NCBI GenBank assembly: GCA_025353105.1
Contig: JANXRG010000003.1
Coordinates: 1 to 44,925 of the forward strand
DNA length: 44,925 nucleotides
Origin: Verrucomicrobiota bacterium
Lineage (GTDB): Bacteria > Verrucomicrobiota > Verrucomicrobiia > Chthoniobacterales > SZAS-18
Direction of reading: 5' to 3'
The notes beneath the pieces were generated by a model that was not told where the DNA came from, searched no databases, and saw nothing but the letters and a program-made list of their open reading frames with translations. Positions within the stretch are counted from its first letter, which is position 1. Each line of letters opens with the position of its first letter. This document shows positions 12,736-21,252 of this stretch, in pieces. The translations under genes and the position numbers were made by a program.

Positions 12736-15267
12736 TTACGGCCCGCTCGAGATGACGTTCAGTCGGAGGAATTTCTGGGCGCCCGGTCCTACGGGCATGG
12801 ACACATTCGCGCGGACAGTCTGCACCGTGCCGTCATCGGACAAAATCGTCTCGCTGTTCACGGTGGCTGGCGAGAAGGCGCCGGACAGGGCGAGCGATTC
12901 CTGCACGATGTACTGGACCGTGCTCGCGCCGACGAGTCTCCGATATGTCAGCGTGACGAAGCCGCTGGCGGTGCCGGCGCTGGGCAGGTTTTGCGCGTCG
13001 GGCAGCTTCGGATTCAGATGCAGCGCGAATTCGACTAGGTTCACGATGCCATCGCCGTCAGGATCGGCCAGCGGTCCGCTCTTGAGTGGGTCCGCAAGCT
13101 CGGCGGGCGTAAAGTTTTGGCTCCGCCAACCGCTGAATGATTGCGCGGCGACGAAGTTGAGGATGACCGTGCCGGACGGGACGAACGCACTCTGGCTTGC
13201 GACCGGTTGGTAGCCCTGCGTGGCCAACCCGTTGCTGTCCACGCCGACTGTCCACGTGCTCGAGAATACCGGAAGCGAGTAGCTCCCGCCCGCATCGGTG
13301 GTCGCCGAGCTCGAATACGTGTTTCCGCCATTCGTCGCGGAACCGAAGACATTCACGCCGCCGATCGCGACGTTCGTCGTGCTCTTGACCGTCCCGCTGA
13401 TCGTGGCGGTGCCGTGCAAGGCACGAAAGACGAGGCCGTTTTGGTCCACATTGTTCACCACGGTGATCGAATAATCCTGCGGAATCAGGCCGAGGCCAAA
13501 AATATTGCTGAGGCCGAGCTGCCAGTTCCCGGCAAACAGCGGAATGTCGAAATTCCCGCCGGCATCGACGTTGCTGCCGGTGTTGATGGCCCCGTTGTTC
13601 GTGCCGGCGAAGATGGCGATGTTCCCGATCGGAGCGTTGGTCTCGTCCAGGACCTTGCCGCGGAGGTGGGCGGTGACGATGTAAACAAGATACGTGATGT
13701 TATTTTGGTCGACGTTGTCCACCACGGCGAAGGTGGGGCTGGTACCGACGTAATTCTGCGGTCCATTGTTGGTTATCAAGACCTGGAGCTGCCACGTTTT
13801 TGAGATGGCGCCGCCGCCGCCGTACACCCCGAGGTCGAAGTTGCCGCTCGCGTCCGAGGTCGCGAACGAATTGATTCCATTGTTCCCGTTCAACGTCGGG
13901 TCGACCGCGATAATCGGCAGGTTGGGGACCGGTTGGTTGAGGTTGTCGCGAATCTGCCCGCGCAGGTGGGCCGTGATGGGATGAGCGACGAGATCCTGCA
14001 GCACGGCCGTCGCGTTGTTATTGACCACAACCGTTTGCTGTTGCACGAGGAACCCGGGGGCTCTTGCCTGGACCTGCCAGGCTCCAATCGTGACCCCGAG
14101 CGTGTAATTGCCATTTGCGTCACTGACCGCAGCCGTCTTGTAGTTGGGCAGCCCGTTCGTGTTGCTTGAGATGTCGATGAAGGGGACGGGCACGCTGGCT
14201 GGCGTCTTGACGCTCCCGTAGATGAGCGAAGTCACCCTCGGCAGATCGATGTTGAATCCGGTGACGCTGCCGGAACTTGGTTCGGTGCTCTTGAAACCAA
14301 CAAAGCCGTGCTGGGCGATTTCCACCTCCGCGCCCTGGAGTTTCCAGGGCTCCGCGGTGGCATCCAGCAAGAAGTTTCCATTCGCGTCCGTGAACGTGAT
14401 CGCGACGAAGCCGCTATTCGAGGCACTTCCTTGCAGGGCTAGTCCGGGCACCCCGACCACCAGGGGCAGGCTTCCCGCGTCCCGCACCGTGCCTGCGATC
14501 GTGCGCTGGCTCGCGGTGAGCGTGACGGTCTGATTCGTCGAGAAGATCCCCGACGCAACCGTGACGACTGGCGCCGTGGCGAGATTCTGCACGAAGCCCG
14601 CTTTCACGCCAATGGCTTGGTAATTTCCAGGCGGAAGATTGAGCGAGTAGTTACCGGTGGCATCCGTGCCAGTAATCGCGACAATTTCTTTGCCGCCCCC
14701 AGATCCCGTCACAAACAGGACGATTGATCCGAGTTGCGGGCTGCCGCCAGTGACTTGTCCGGAAATGCCGCTACCGCCGTAGTTGTGCTGGGTGACCACC
14801 AGGATGGCCGTGAACGGCGTGAATACCGGTCCGCTGGCTGCTGCAACGCGAAAGATGTACTGGCCGGGAATGCGCCCGACGATTTCGCCCGGACTATAGA
14901 GGAGTCGCGTTTTAATCTGTTGATCCGCCACCCCGTCCTCGTCACCGGGAATGTTCAGATTTCGCTGCCCCGCAATGCTCGTGACCACTCCGTCCGTGAC
15001 GTTGAACTTCCGAACCAAGAGATCGGCGCTGTCAATCGTGCCGTTCGCGTTTGCGTCGAAGAACTCCTCAATCACGACGCTTTGACCAACGCTGCCGAGC
15101 CCGGTAATCGTGAGATCGATCGGGCCGACGTAGTTGTTCTCGATGGAGCTCTGCGAGAGCACCACGCCCGCGGATGCGGCGCCGGCGGAAGCCAGGGAGG
15201 CGAAGGCGACCAGGGCGGCCACCGCGAGAAATTTCCGGTAGGGAGTAGCGAACGCGAGAAGATTCAT
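12736..15267 (-). CDS. Large secreted protein with carboxypeptidase-regulatory-like repeats and DPDGDG module
   Basis: An 843-residue exported protein. The signal peptide is FLAVAALVAFASLASAGA-type. Next comes a region with an EF-hand-like DANANGTIDSADLL. After that come about six repeats of a beta-sandwich resembling the carboxypeptidase regulatory domain, each with I-x-G-x-V, a DAxGNYxL block (TDATGNYSLNLPPGNY, SDANGNYTL, SDASGNFDLG, VDAGGNFDIPL, TDAGGSYSL) and a Trp-x-(V/L) strand. Near residue 705 lies FTPAELADP, followed by the calcium-binding DPDGDGIVNLVEFAL and a C-terminal beta domain common in verrucomicrobial exoproteins. No enzyme motif is seen; a surface or adhesive role is inferred. 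It diverges from the kinase gene at 15485. Confidence 0.8.
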   Translation of the reverse strand: MNLLAFATPYRKFLAVAALVAFASLASAGAASAGVVLSQSSIENNYVGPIDLTITGLGSVGQSVVIEEFFDANANGTIDSADLLVRKFNVTDGVVTSIAGQRNLNIPGDEDGVADQQIKTRLLYSPGEIVGRIPGQYIFRVAAASGPVFTPFTAILVVTQHNYGGSGISGQVTGGSPQLGSIVLFVTGSGGGKEIVAITGTDATGNYSLNLPPGNYQAIGVKAGFVQNLATAPVVTVASGIFSTNQTVTLTASQRTIAGTVRDAGSLPLVVGVPGLALQGSASNSGFVAITFTDANGNFLLDATAEPWKLQGAEVEIAQHGFVGFKSTEPSSGSVTGFNIDLPRVTSLIYGSVKTPASVPVPFIDISSNTNGLPNYKTAAVSDANGNYTLGVTIGAWQVQARAPGFLVQQQTVVVNNNATAVLQDLVAHPITAHLRGQIRDNLNQPVPNLPIIAVDPTLNGNNGINSFATSDASGNFDLGVYGGGGAISKTWQLQVLITNNGPQNYVGTSPTFAVVDNVDQNNITYLVYIVTAHLRGKVLDETNAPIGNIAIFAGTNNGAINTGSNVDAGGNFDIPLFAGNWQLGLSNIFGLGLIPQDYSITVVNNVDQNGLVFRALHGTATISGTVKSTTNVAIGGVNVFGSATNGGNTYSSSATTDAGGSYSLPVFSSTWTVGVDSNGLATQGYQPVASQSAFVPSGTVILNFVAAQSFSGWRSQNFTPAELADPLKSGPLADPDGDGIVNLVEFALHLNPKLPDAQNLPSAGTASGFVTLTYRRLVGASTVQYIVQESLALSGAFSPATVNSETILSDDGTVQTVRANVSMPVGPGAQKFLRLNVISSGP

Positions 15268-15484
15268 GACATTTGATGGGAGCAAGCAGGATGGCGCCGA
15301 TTTCGTCGCCAAAATCGACGGCCTTTCACCAATGGAATAGCATGGCGCGCACCACGAAGGCCGAAAGGGTGAACAATTAACTCCGCCCACTTCAAGGTCT
15401 CGTGGGGCCAGGCTTTTGAATTGACCCTTTCCAGAGTGGAATCGATCTGACAGTCTCGGTTCTCTCGCGCTGGGTGCGCTGGCC

Positions 15485-18337
15485 ATGACGGAGAAGCGGC
15501 AACTTGTGTTTGGTCACTTCCGGGTCGCCTCGCAGCCCGATGGCACGCCCATGGAGTTGGGGCGCGGCGCCATGGGCGTGACGTACAAGGCGTTCGATGA
15601 GCGGCTGCGCATCGACGTGGCCCTGAAAATCATCGCCCCCACGCAGATCGACAACCCGAAGGCGCAGGCGTCGTTCCTGCGCGAGGCTCGGGCGGCGGCA
15701 CGGGTGCATCATTCGAACGTGGCGAGCGTCGTATATCTCAACGACACGCCGGGGAATTTTTTCTACGCGATGGAGTTCGTCGAAGGCCAACCGCTGCGCG
15801 AATGGATGCGCGCGCAACACGTCGTGCCGCCCGTCACGGCCATTGCTCTGGCCATCCAGATCGCCCGCGGGCTCGAGGCCATCCACGAGCAGCACCTGGT
15901 CCATCGCGATCTGAAACCGGCCAACGTGATGCTGGTGAAGTCGCCGACCGCGGGCGGCACGGCGCGGCCAGTGTCCGACCCGGATGCCTGGAAGGTGAAG
16001 ATTATCGACTTCGGCCTGGCACGCGTGATTTCGGCGGACGGCTTTGGCGGCGTGGCGGCGACGCAGACCGCCGGCTTTCATGGCACGGCGCTCTACGCGA
16101 GTCCAGAGCAGTGCGAGGAGCGGACCGACCTCGACGGTCGCTCCGATTTTTACTCCCTCGGCTGTATTCTTTGGGAGATGTTGTGCGGCGCGCCGCCGTT
16201 TCGCGCGCGGACGCACCGGGCACTGATGAACCAGCACGTCTCGGAACCGGTCCCGCTCGACCGGCTTGCGCACGTGCCGCCGAGTCTGGCGGCGGTCGTG
16301 GCGCGGCTGCTGATCAAGGATCCGGTGAATCGTTTTCCGAATGCAGCCGCGCTGATCAAGGCGCTCGAGCGGGCGCGCGAAAAAATCGAAAGCGGCGAGG
16401 AAGTGGCCACGTCGCCCGAGGACACCACGGTCGATCCGGCGGGCGCGGTCGCATCCTCGGGCGCGCCGCGGCCACCGTCCAGCGGGATGCCCTTGCCGTC
16501 GTCGACCACGGGTGGATCGCGGAGGGATTTGTTCGTCGCCGCCGCCGCGGTGCTGGCGCTGCTCGTGCCCGGTTGGTTCATTTTTAACGGGCGAAAAATT
16601 GAGACGCCGCGCTCCGCCCCTGCGCCCGATCCGACAACGTCCGTTTCTGCCGCCAGCGCGCCCGCCACCCCCGCCTCGACCAACAAAAAACCTATTCCTT
16701 TACCGACCTTGGGCAGCATGAAAGGCTCGGTCGCCGTGCTGCCGTTCACGAACCTCAGCTCCGACAAGGACAGCGAGTATTTTGCGGCTGGCATGTATGA
16801 GGAGGTACTCGTCTCTTTGACGAAAATCCGCGACCTGCGTGTGATTTCGCGCACGGCCGTCCAGCGGTTCCAGGACGAAGGCGGTCGCAAACAGCGCGAG
16901 GTCGCCCGCGAGCTTGGCGTCGAAGCGGTTCTTACGGGCACGGTCAAGCGTTCCGGAAACCGAGTGCAGGTGGTGGCGCGTTTAATCGATCCCGAAACCG
17001 AGCAGAGCATCTGGACGGAATCGTACGACGAGGAACTGACGGATATCTTCGCGATCCAAGGTCAGATTGCCAGGGCGATCGCGAGCTCATCGCGGTCGAA
17101 TCTCACTCCCGCGGAGCGAACGGAGCTGGCGCGCCCGGTGATTGCGAACGCGACGGCTTACCCATTGTATATGAGGGCCCGCGGCCTGTACGCGGATTTT
17201 AGCGACCGGCGAAACTTGGATTCGGCTGAGACGGCATTGAGTTCGGCGGTCGAAGCGGACCCGAACTTCGCGTTGGCCCACGCCTGGCTGTCCATGTTAC
17301 ACACGACCGTCTACGATTGGGGTGAGCATTCGCCAGAGCGACTCGCTCTGGCCCTGAAATCAGGGGAAATGGCTTTGCGTCTTCAGCCTTCCCTGCCGGA
17401 AGGCCAGTTGGCCATGGCGATGTATTTTAGCCGGGGACTTCGAGACTACGTCCGAGCGCTGCCGCATTTCCAGCTGGCGTTGGAGGCAAGACCAAGCGAT
17501 GCGGAAGCGCACTATGAGTTGGCGGCTATGCAGCGCCGCGAGGGGAAATGGGCGGAGGCGGCGGAGAGATTTGAGCGTCTGGCGGAGTTGAATCCGTATG
17601 ACGATAAGAAGCAATACCAAGCGGCGAACACCTACGCGTTTATGCGTCGATACCAGGACTCGTGGCGGATCCTCGAAAGCGCGTTGAGCCGGATGCCGAA
17701 TTCTCTGCCGCTGAAAGTGCTCAAGGGAAACCTCTTCCTGGCGTGGAAGAACGACCTCGAGCCAATGCGGGACGATTTTGCAACGCGTCCGGCGACGGTG
17801 CCGACTCGAGATCTTTACGTGCGCGACAAAATTCAGCTGTTGCTGTTCGAACGGAAATTTGACGAGGCTTTGACAGAGCTTCGAAACAGCAAATTTCAAC
17901 TCTTCGAAGGTCAGGCTGAATACGTCACGAGGGATGGTCTGGAGGCGGAGATCCTGACCCAAGCCGCTAGATCCCTCGAGGCCCGCGCAATCTGGAAGCG
18001 CGCCTGTCGCGAATTGGCGCCACTGGTCGCGGCCCGTCCGAACGATACGAGGATTCGAATGGCGTACGCGGCTGCGCTTGCCGGAACGGGCGAAGACGCC
18101 AGAGAAGCGGGTCGCCAGGCGACGATCGTCACGGAAATCGTCCCGGTTAAGGCGGACGCCATGGATGGTCCGTTTTTTCAGACGGGCCTGGCCCTGGTCT
18201 GCCTGCGGACAAACCGGCTGGATGAGGCTCGGCAAATTGTGGCGCGGGTGCGAAAAAACCCCTCGATCTATTACGATTCAATGTTCAACCTGTCACCCGC
18301 TTGGGACGCGCTGCGTCCCGCCAAAACACCACCCTAA
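15485..18337 (+). CDS. Transmembrane Ser/Thr protein kinase with TolB-like and TPR regions
   Basis: A 950-residue Hanks-type kinase. The cytoplasmic kinase domain spans residues about 20-285, with all key motifs: GRGAMGVTYKAFD (Gly loop), VALKII (ATP lysine), HRDLKPANVML (catalytic loop), IDFGLA (Mg2+) and GTALYASPEQC. A Pro/Ser/Thr-rich linker leads to one transmembrane helix at about 347-367. Outside, residues about 412-535 form a TolB-N/FlgO-like domain as in adenylate cyclase-TPR proteins (GSVAVLPFTNLSSDKDSEYF, ARELGVEAVLTGTVKRSG). TPR helices fill the rest. It probably senses an envelope signal and phosphorylates cytoplasmic targets; substrates are unknown. It diverges from the secreted repeat protein. 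Confidence 0.93.
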   Translation: MTEKRQLVFGHFRVASQPDGTPMELGRGAMGVTYKAFDERLRIDVALKIIAPTQIDNPKAQASFLREARAAARVHHSNVASVVYLNDTPGNFFYAMEFVEGQPLREWMRAQHVVPPVTAIALAIQIARGLEAIHEQHLVHRDLKPANVMLVKSPTAGGTARPVSDPDAWKVKIIDFGLARVISADGFGGVAATQTAGFHGTALYASPEQCEERTDLDGRSDFYSLGCILWEMLCGAPPFRARTHRALMNQHVSEPVPLDRLAHVPPSLAAVVARLLIKDPVNRFPNAAALIKALERAREKIESGEEVATSPEDTTVDPAGAVASSGAPRPPSSGMPLPSSTTGGSRRDLFVAAAAVLALLVPGWFIFNGRKIETPRSAPAPDPTTSVSAASAPATPASTNKKPIPLPTLGSMKGSVAVLPFTNLSSDKDSEYFAAGMYEEVLVSLTKIRDLRVISRTAVQRFQDEGGRKQREVARELGVEAVLTGTVKRSGNRVQVVARLIDPETEQSIWTESYDEELTDIFAIQGQIARAIASSSRSNLTPAERTELARPVIANATAYPLYMRARGLYADFSDRRNLDSAETALSSAVEADPNFALAHAWLSMLHTTVYDWGEHSPERLALALKSGEMALRLQPSLPEGQLAMAMYFSRGLRDYVRALPHFQLALEARPSDAEAHYELAAMQRREGKWAEAAERFERLAELNPYDDKKQYQAANTYAFMRRYQDSWRILESALSRMPNSLPLKVLKGNLFLAWKNDLEPMRDDFATRPATVPTRDLYVRDKIQLLLFERKFDEALTELRNSKFQLFEGQAEYVTRDGLEAEILTQAARSLEARAIWKRACRELAPLVAARPNDTRIRMAYAAALAGTGEDAREAGRQATIVTEIVPVKADAMDGPFFQTGLALVCLRTNRLDEARQIVARVRKNPSIYYDSMFNLSPAWDALRPAKTPP

Positions 18338-18348
18338 TTACTCTTCTT

Positions 18349-18906
18349 ATGGGCACTGCCACTTGGGACAAGCGCTTCATCAGCGACGTTCAGATTATAT
18401 ACTCGAGCGTCATTTTTGACAAAGCGATCGACCTCTTCGAGCTACATCGTGAGTTGAATATTCCCAAGGGCAAAGTTCATTCGTTGGCCAAGGCGCTCGC
18501 AAGCGATAAGCTGTTCAAAATTAGGGTTCCAAAATTTTTGCGGTATTGTAAGAAGCACGGGACTAAGCCTCTCGGTTTTGGATTCGGGCTGGAGGAGCTC
18601 GCCGAACTCATAGAGTCGGGGAAGCTGACTGGAAAAACCGAGTGGAGATTCGGGATCAGTCCAACTCCGAGTCCCATCAACAAGAAGTCAAGGTTGAGGT
18701 ATTTTTTTGAAATTCGATTTGTGATGGATCCGGTTGCAGCGTTTGCGAAAGTCGGATTGCGCGGCAAGGACGCTGAAGATGCAATCGAATTTCTCAAGGA
18801 GTGCGATGGCGGAATATCGAAGGGTTTTTTGTTTGCCGCGGGCAAATTGGCAAAGGCCTACAAAAGCGTTTCGGGTTCGTTCCTGCCCAGCGTGTTTTCG
18901 CCCTAA
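18349..18906 (+). CDS. Orphan hypothetical protein, 185 aa
   Basis: I do not recognise a family. The protein is soluble, Lys/Phe-rich and has no signal peptide. An N-terminal helical part (FDKAIDLFELHRELNIPKGK, then VHSLAKALASDKLFKI) has the look of a helix-turn-helix or winged-helix domain. The central SRLRYFFEIRFVMDPVAAFA region is more beta-like. The C-terminus is helical. It begins 11 nt after the kinase stop, so it is probably co-transcribed. Base composition is clearly less GC-rich than in neighbouring genes, and it ends close to the 3' end of ssrA, a common integration site. Recent acquisition is therefore possible. Confidence 0.65.
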   Translation: MGTATWDKRFISDVQIIYSSVIFDKAIDLFELHRELNIPKGKVHSLAKALASDKLFKIRVPKFLRYCKKHGTKPLGFGFGLEELAELIESGKLTGKTEWRFGISPTPSPINKKSRLRYFFEIRFVMDPVAAFAKVGLRGKDAEDAIEFLKECDGGISKGFLFAAGKLAKAYKSVSGSFLPSVFSP

Positions 18907-18950
18907 GCGCGCACGGCGGAGTGACGTTTCGTTCGCTGTAGCCGGGAAAC

Positions 18951-18971
18951 CTCCACCCGAACGCGGTGGAG
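18951..18971 (-). terminator. Hairpin downstream of tmRNA
   Basis: On minus, CTCCACC and GGTGGAG form a seven-pair stem around a seven-base loop. It starts about eight bases after the mature tmRNA 3' end. Only a short T run (GTTTCCC) follows, so this may be a processing or weak termination structure. Confidence 0.45.
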
Positions 18972-18979
18972 AAAGAAAG

Positions 18980-19330
18980 TGGAGGCGAGGGGAGTCGAAC
19001 CCCTGTCCTCGAGATGTTCAGTGCAAGCTTCTACAGGTATAGCCAGGTGCTTGCTTTAGCTCCTGCGACTCGCACCGGCACGATTCGCAAGACCGAGCAC
19101 GCATGTGGTCTGTCTCGCTCCCCGCCGCGCGTACTCCGGCCGGAAGCCAGCCTGCTGTCGTCGCTCCCCGCCTCAGCAGGCGTCAAACGGGAAACGTCAC
19201 GGTCAATTAAGCCGCAAGAGCCAGGTCAGTATTGGCGTTTGATTTTTGACCCGATTTTTTACGAGGCCAACGGATCGTCCTCGACCTGCCACCTGCACCT
19301 CCGACCAAGAGTCGAAACCAGTGCGCCCCC
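18980..19330 (-). ncRNA. ssrA: Transfer-messenger RNA (tmRNA), predicted tag ANTDLALAA
   Basis: The single-piece tmRNA rescues stalled ribosomes. Its ends pair as a tRNA-like acceptor stem: 5' GGGGGCG (19330-19324) with 3' CGCCTCC, discriminator A at 18980. The 5' part has the conserved GGTTTCGACT. The T arm GGACAGGGGTTCGACTCCCC is near the 3' end. CCA is not encoded. The tag frame at 19207-19236 reads GCC AAT ACT GAC CTG GCT CTT GCG GCT TAA, giving ANTDLALAA, with the AAATCAAAC upstream context expected near a resume codon and the usual LALAA degradation signal. No smpB gene is in the window. Confidence 0.95.
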
Positions 19331-19350
19331 GTTATTTTCTGGGGATCAGA

Positions 19351-19378
19351 ACCATAGCCACCTCTGCCAGAATGTCGA
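19351..19378 (-). promoter_or_regulatory. Candidate sigma-70 promoter of ssrA
   Basis: On minus, TCGACA (-35-like, 19378-19373) and TATGGT (-10-like, 19356-19351) are separated by 16 nt. Transcription would begin about 15-20 nt upstream of the mature tmRNA 5' end, consistent with a short processed leader. This is a pattern match only. Confidence 0.4.
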
Positions 19379-19472
19379 ATTCGGAAATTGGAAGTGTGAA
19401 TGACGTGAGGTCAATAGGCCGTAGTCAGTGATCGGTAGTTCGGCATTCCCAATTCCGGCTTCCGCATTCCGG

Positions 19473-20132
19473 TTACGCCGCGGCCGATGTCGTGTATTCA
19501 GACACGAATTCACGCGAGACGCCCTTCAAGGCCCGCTCGATCTTCGCCAGCGCGAGTTGCAAGCGGGTCTTGATCGTGCCCACCGGGATGCCGGTCTCGG
19601 CGGCAATCTGGCGTTGACTCAGGCCGCGAAAGAACGCGAGCTCAACGGCCTGGCGCTGGTTCTCCGGCAGCCGGTTGAGGATTTCCGCGATGACCTCGCG
19701 CGTTTCGGCGGAATTCAACTCTTCTTCCGCTCGATTGCGCGGTCGCGTTTCCACCGTCGTGGCGAGTTCCAGCTCGGCTCGATCGCTTGAGCGCTGGTAC
19801 GCCTGATTTCGCCGGATGCGATCAATGGCCCGGCGACGGGCCAGCGTGATCATCCATCCAAGCGCGCGGCCCTTCTCGGGCGCAAAGCTGTCCGCCCGAT
19901 TCCAAATCTCGATGAAGACCTCCTGCAGGACGTCGTCCGCGTCGGCATCCTGATGCACCGCGCGAAAGATGACCGCCCGCAGAAGCGAAGAGTGCCGCCG
20001 ATATAAAAATTCGAGAGCGGTCCCGTTGCGACCTTGGACGGCCCGCATCAGCAATTCGTCGGAGGACTCATGCGACGCGGACATACCGGGCAACGTGGAC
20101 GATTCAGACGGGCATGAAGTTGTTTGGGTCAT
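19473..20132 (-). CDS. ECF-family RNA polymerase sigma factor
   Basis: A sigma-70 family factor of about 219 residues with only regions 2 and 4. Region 2 holds LEFLYRRHSSLLRAVIFRAV, DADDVLQEVFIEIWNRADSF (the core-binding and -10 part) and the DRIRRN basic helix. Region 4 holds RLPENQRQAVELAFFRGLSQ and the DNA-binding helix AETGIPVGTIKTRLQLALAKI. The spacing resembles the SigK-like group. No anti-sigma factor gene is adjacent: upstream on the same strand is a small TPR-like protein. Several in-frame ATGs exist (20144, 20132, 20084); region 2 begins after all of them, so the exact start is open. Confidence 0.93.
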   Translation of the reverse strand: MTQTTSCPSESSTLPGMSASHESSDELLMRAVQGRNGTALEFLYRRHSSLLRAVIFRAVHQDADADDVLQEVFIEIWNRADSFAPEKGRALGWMITLARRRAIDRIRRNQAYQRSSDRAELELATTVETRPRNRAEEELNSAETREVIAEILNRLPENQRQAVELAFFRGLSQRQIAAETGIPVGTIKTRLQLALAKIERALKGVSREFVSEYTTSAAA

Positions 20133-20280
20133 TCCAACTCTCATAGCGTTCTCGATGCCGTTCGACTTTCCTTCTGGAGAGGGAGTGGATTGCCCGATTA
20201 AAGCGGTAAATATGCGTGCAATTCGCAATGGAATGCACCAGCAATCGTGCACATTGCACGGCTGCAAGCTCACCGAGAGT

Positions 20281-20637
20281 TCAGCTCAGCAGATCGCGCG
20301 TTTCAACGAACTCTTTGACCAGCCCCGCGTCGAACGAGATGGTTGCCATCAGCTGGCACGCCTCGTTCGATTTCATCAATTGCGCGAGGCAGCGCACGCG
20401 GCCGAGATCGGCCAGCACGCAGCACTCAATCCGTTCGTATATTTCCAGCGCCTCCTCAAACCGGCCCAGCCGTTCTATCAGTTTGGCCCGTCGCAGAGCC
20501 AGGTATGGGAGGTCCCGCAAAGCGATCGGCAGCTCGCTCATGTTGCGGACTGCGTCTTCGAGCAGCCCGATGTCCTCGTATCCTTGAATCCGTGCCAGCT
20601 TTCGGGCGAGGGCTTCGATGGAAGAGGTGTTGGGCAT
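20281..20637 (-). CDS. Small TPR-like helical protein, 118 aa
   Basis: The predicted protein is all-helical with pairs that resemble tetratricopeptide units: LARKLARIQGYEDIGLLEDA, LRDLPYLALRRAKLIERLGR then FEEALEIYERIE, and LGRVRCLAQLMKSNEACQLM. There is no signal peptide. TPR-like proteins mediate protein contacts; the partner is unknown. It lies directly upstream of the ECF sigma gene on the same strand, with about 150 nt between them, so a regulatory link is conceivable. The ATG at 20635-20637 starts the helical part; upstream residues are Pro/Arg-rich and probably untranslated. Confidence 0.65.
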   Translation of the reverse strand: MPNTSSIEALARKLARIQGYEDIGLLEDAVRNMSELPIALRDLPYLALRRAKLIERLGRFEEALEIYERIECCVLADLGRVRCLAQLMKSNEACQLMATISFDAGLVKEFVETRDLLS

Positions 20638-20926
20638 GACCGGGAATGTCCGAGGAATCCCCGTCGTCGGGGGCGGCCAGTAATCCCGGCGCGCCCACAA
20701 TGCAGAGCCGATGGACGGTGTTATCATATTTTCATGACGCGAAGCCGTTGGAGAGCGGGGATGGAAGGGCATCCTGCGGCCGGGCGTGTTCCTCGGTCGG
20801 CTCCCGCGGAGGGAGCAAGGCTTTCGGGAGAGCTGAACCGTTCCATATCAACGACCTTTCGAAGCGCGGGCGCCGGTCGGGTGTATCGACCGCGTTTTCG
20901 TATTCAAATTTTTTTCGCGCGGCGTC

Positions 20927-20959
20927 AAAAAAAGCCGCCCCGACGCATCGGGGCGGCCA
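20927..20959 (-). terminator. Rho-independent terminator of the small lipoprotein gene
   Basis: On minus, GCCGCCCCGATGCGTCGGGGCGGC is a nine- to ten-pair GC stem with a four-base loop, followed by seven T. It begins about 20 nt after the stop at 20979 and is one of the strongest terminators in the window. Confidence 0.92.
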
Positions 20960-20978
20960 TTTTGGAGAGAAGTTTGAA

Positions 20979-21140
20979 TCAGCGGGGATTCGCCGCCCGG
21001 GTGATGTAGGCAACCTGCACATCCGAGGAGACCTTCGACGCGGAATCATTTTTGACGTTAATCCGGCCGCTGGCGGAGCAGCCGACGGAAGCGAGCGCGA
21101 AGGTGATGGCGAGAAGAGAAAAGAGACGCGAAATTTTCAT
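20979..21140 (-). CDS. Small lipoprotein, 53 aa
   Basis: A 53-residue protein with a lipoprotein signal peptide: MKISRLFSLLAITFALASVG followed by the lipidated cysteine in the S-V-G-C lipobox, leaving a mature peptide of about 33 residues. The mature part is polar (SGRINVKNDSASKVSSDVQV). No family is recognised. It is last in a minus-strand run after the NtrC-type activator, with about 110 nt between them, and a strong terminator follows. The short length is supported by the clear lipobox and terminator. Confidence 0.75.
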   Translation of the reverse strand: MKISRLFSLLAITFALASVGCSASGRINVKNDSASKVSSDVQVAYITRAANPR

Positions 21141-21252
21141 GAGAGTGGGTTTCTTGGAGTAGTTGATGCTGAACGCACTAGATTCGCATCCAGAGGGCGG
21201 GATGCGCCTATCGAATCGCGGAAATTCCGGTCGGGGGTCGCCACCGGACAAA

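Noticed and set aside
18349-19330. Integrated island at ssrA
   Set aside because: No integrase, no duplicated ssrA 3' end and only one compositionally odd gene were found, so an island is not supported. Only the orphan gene is reported.
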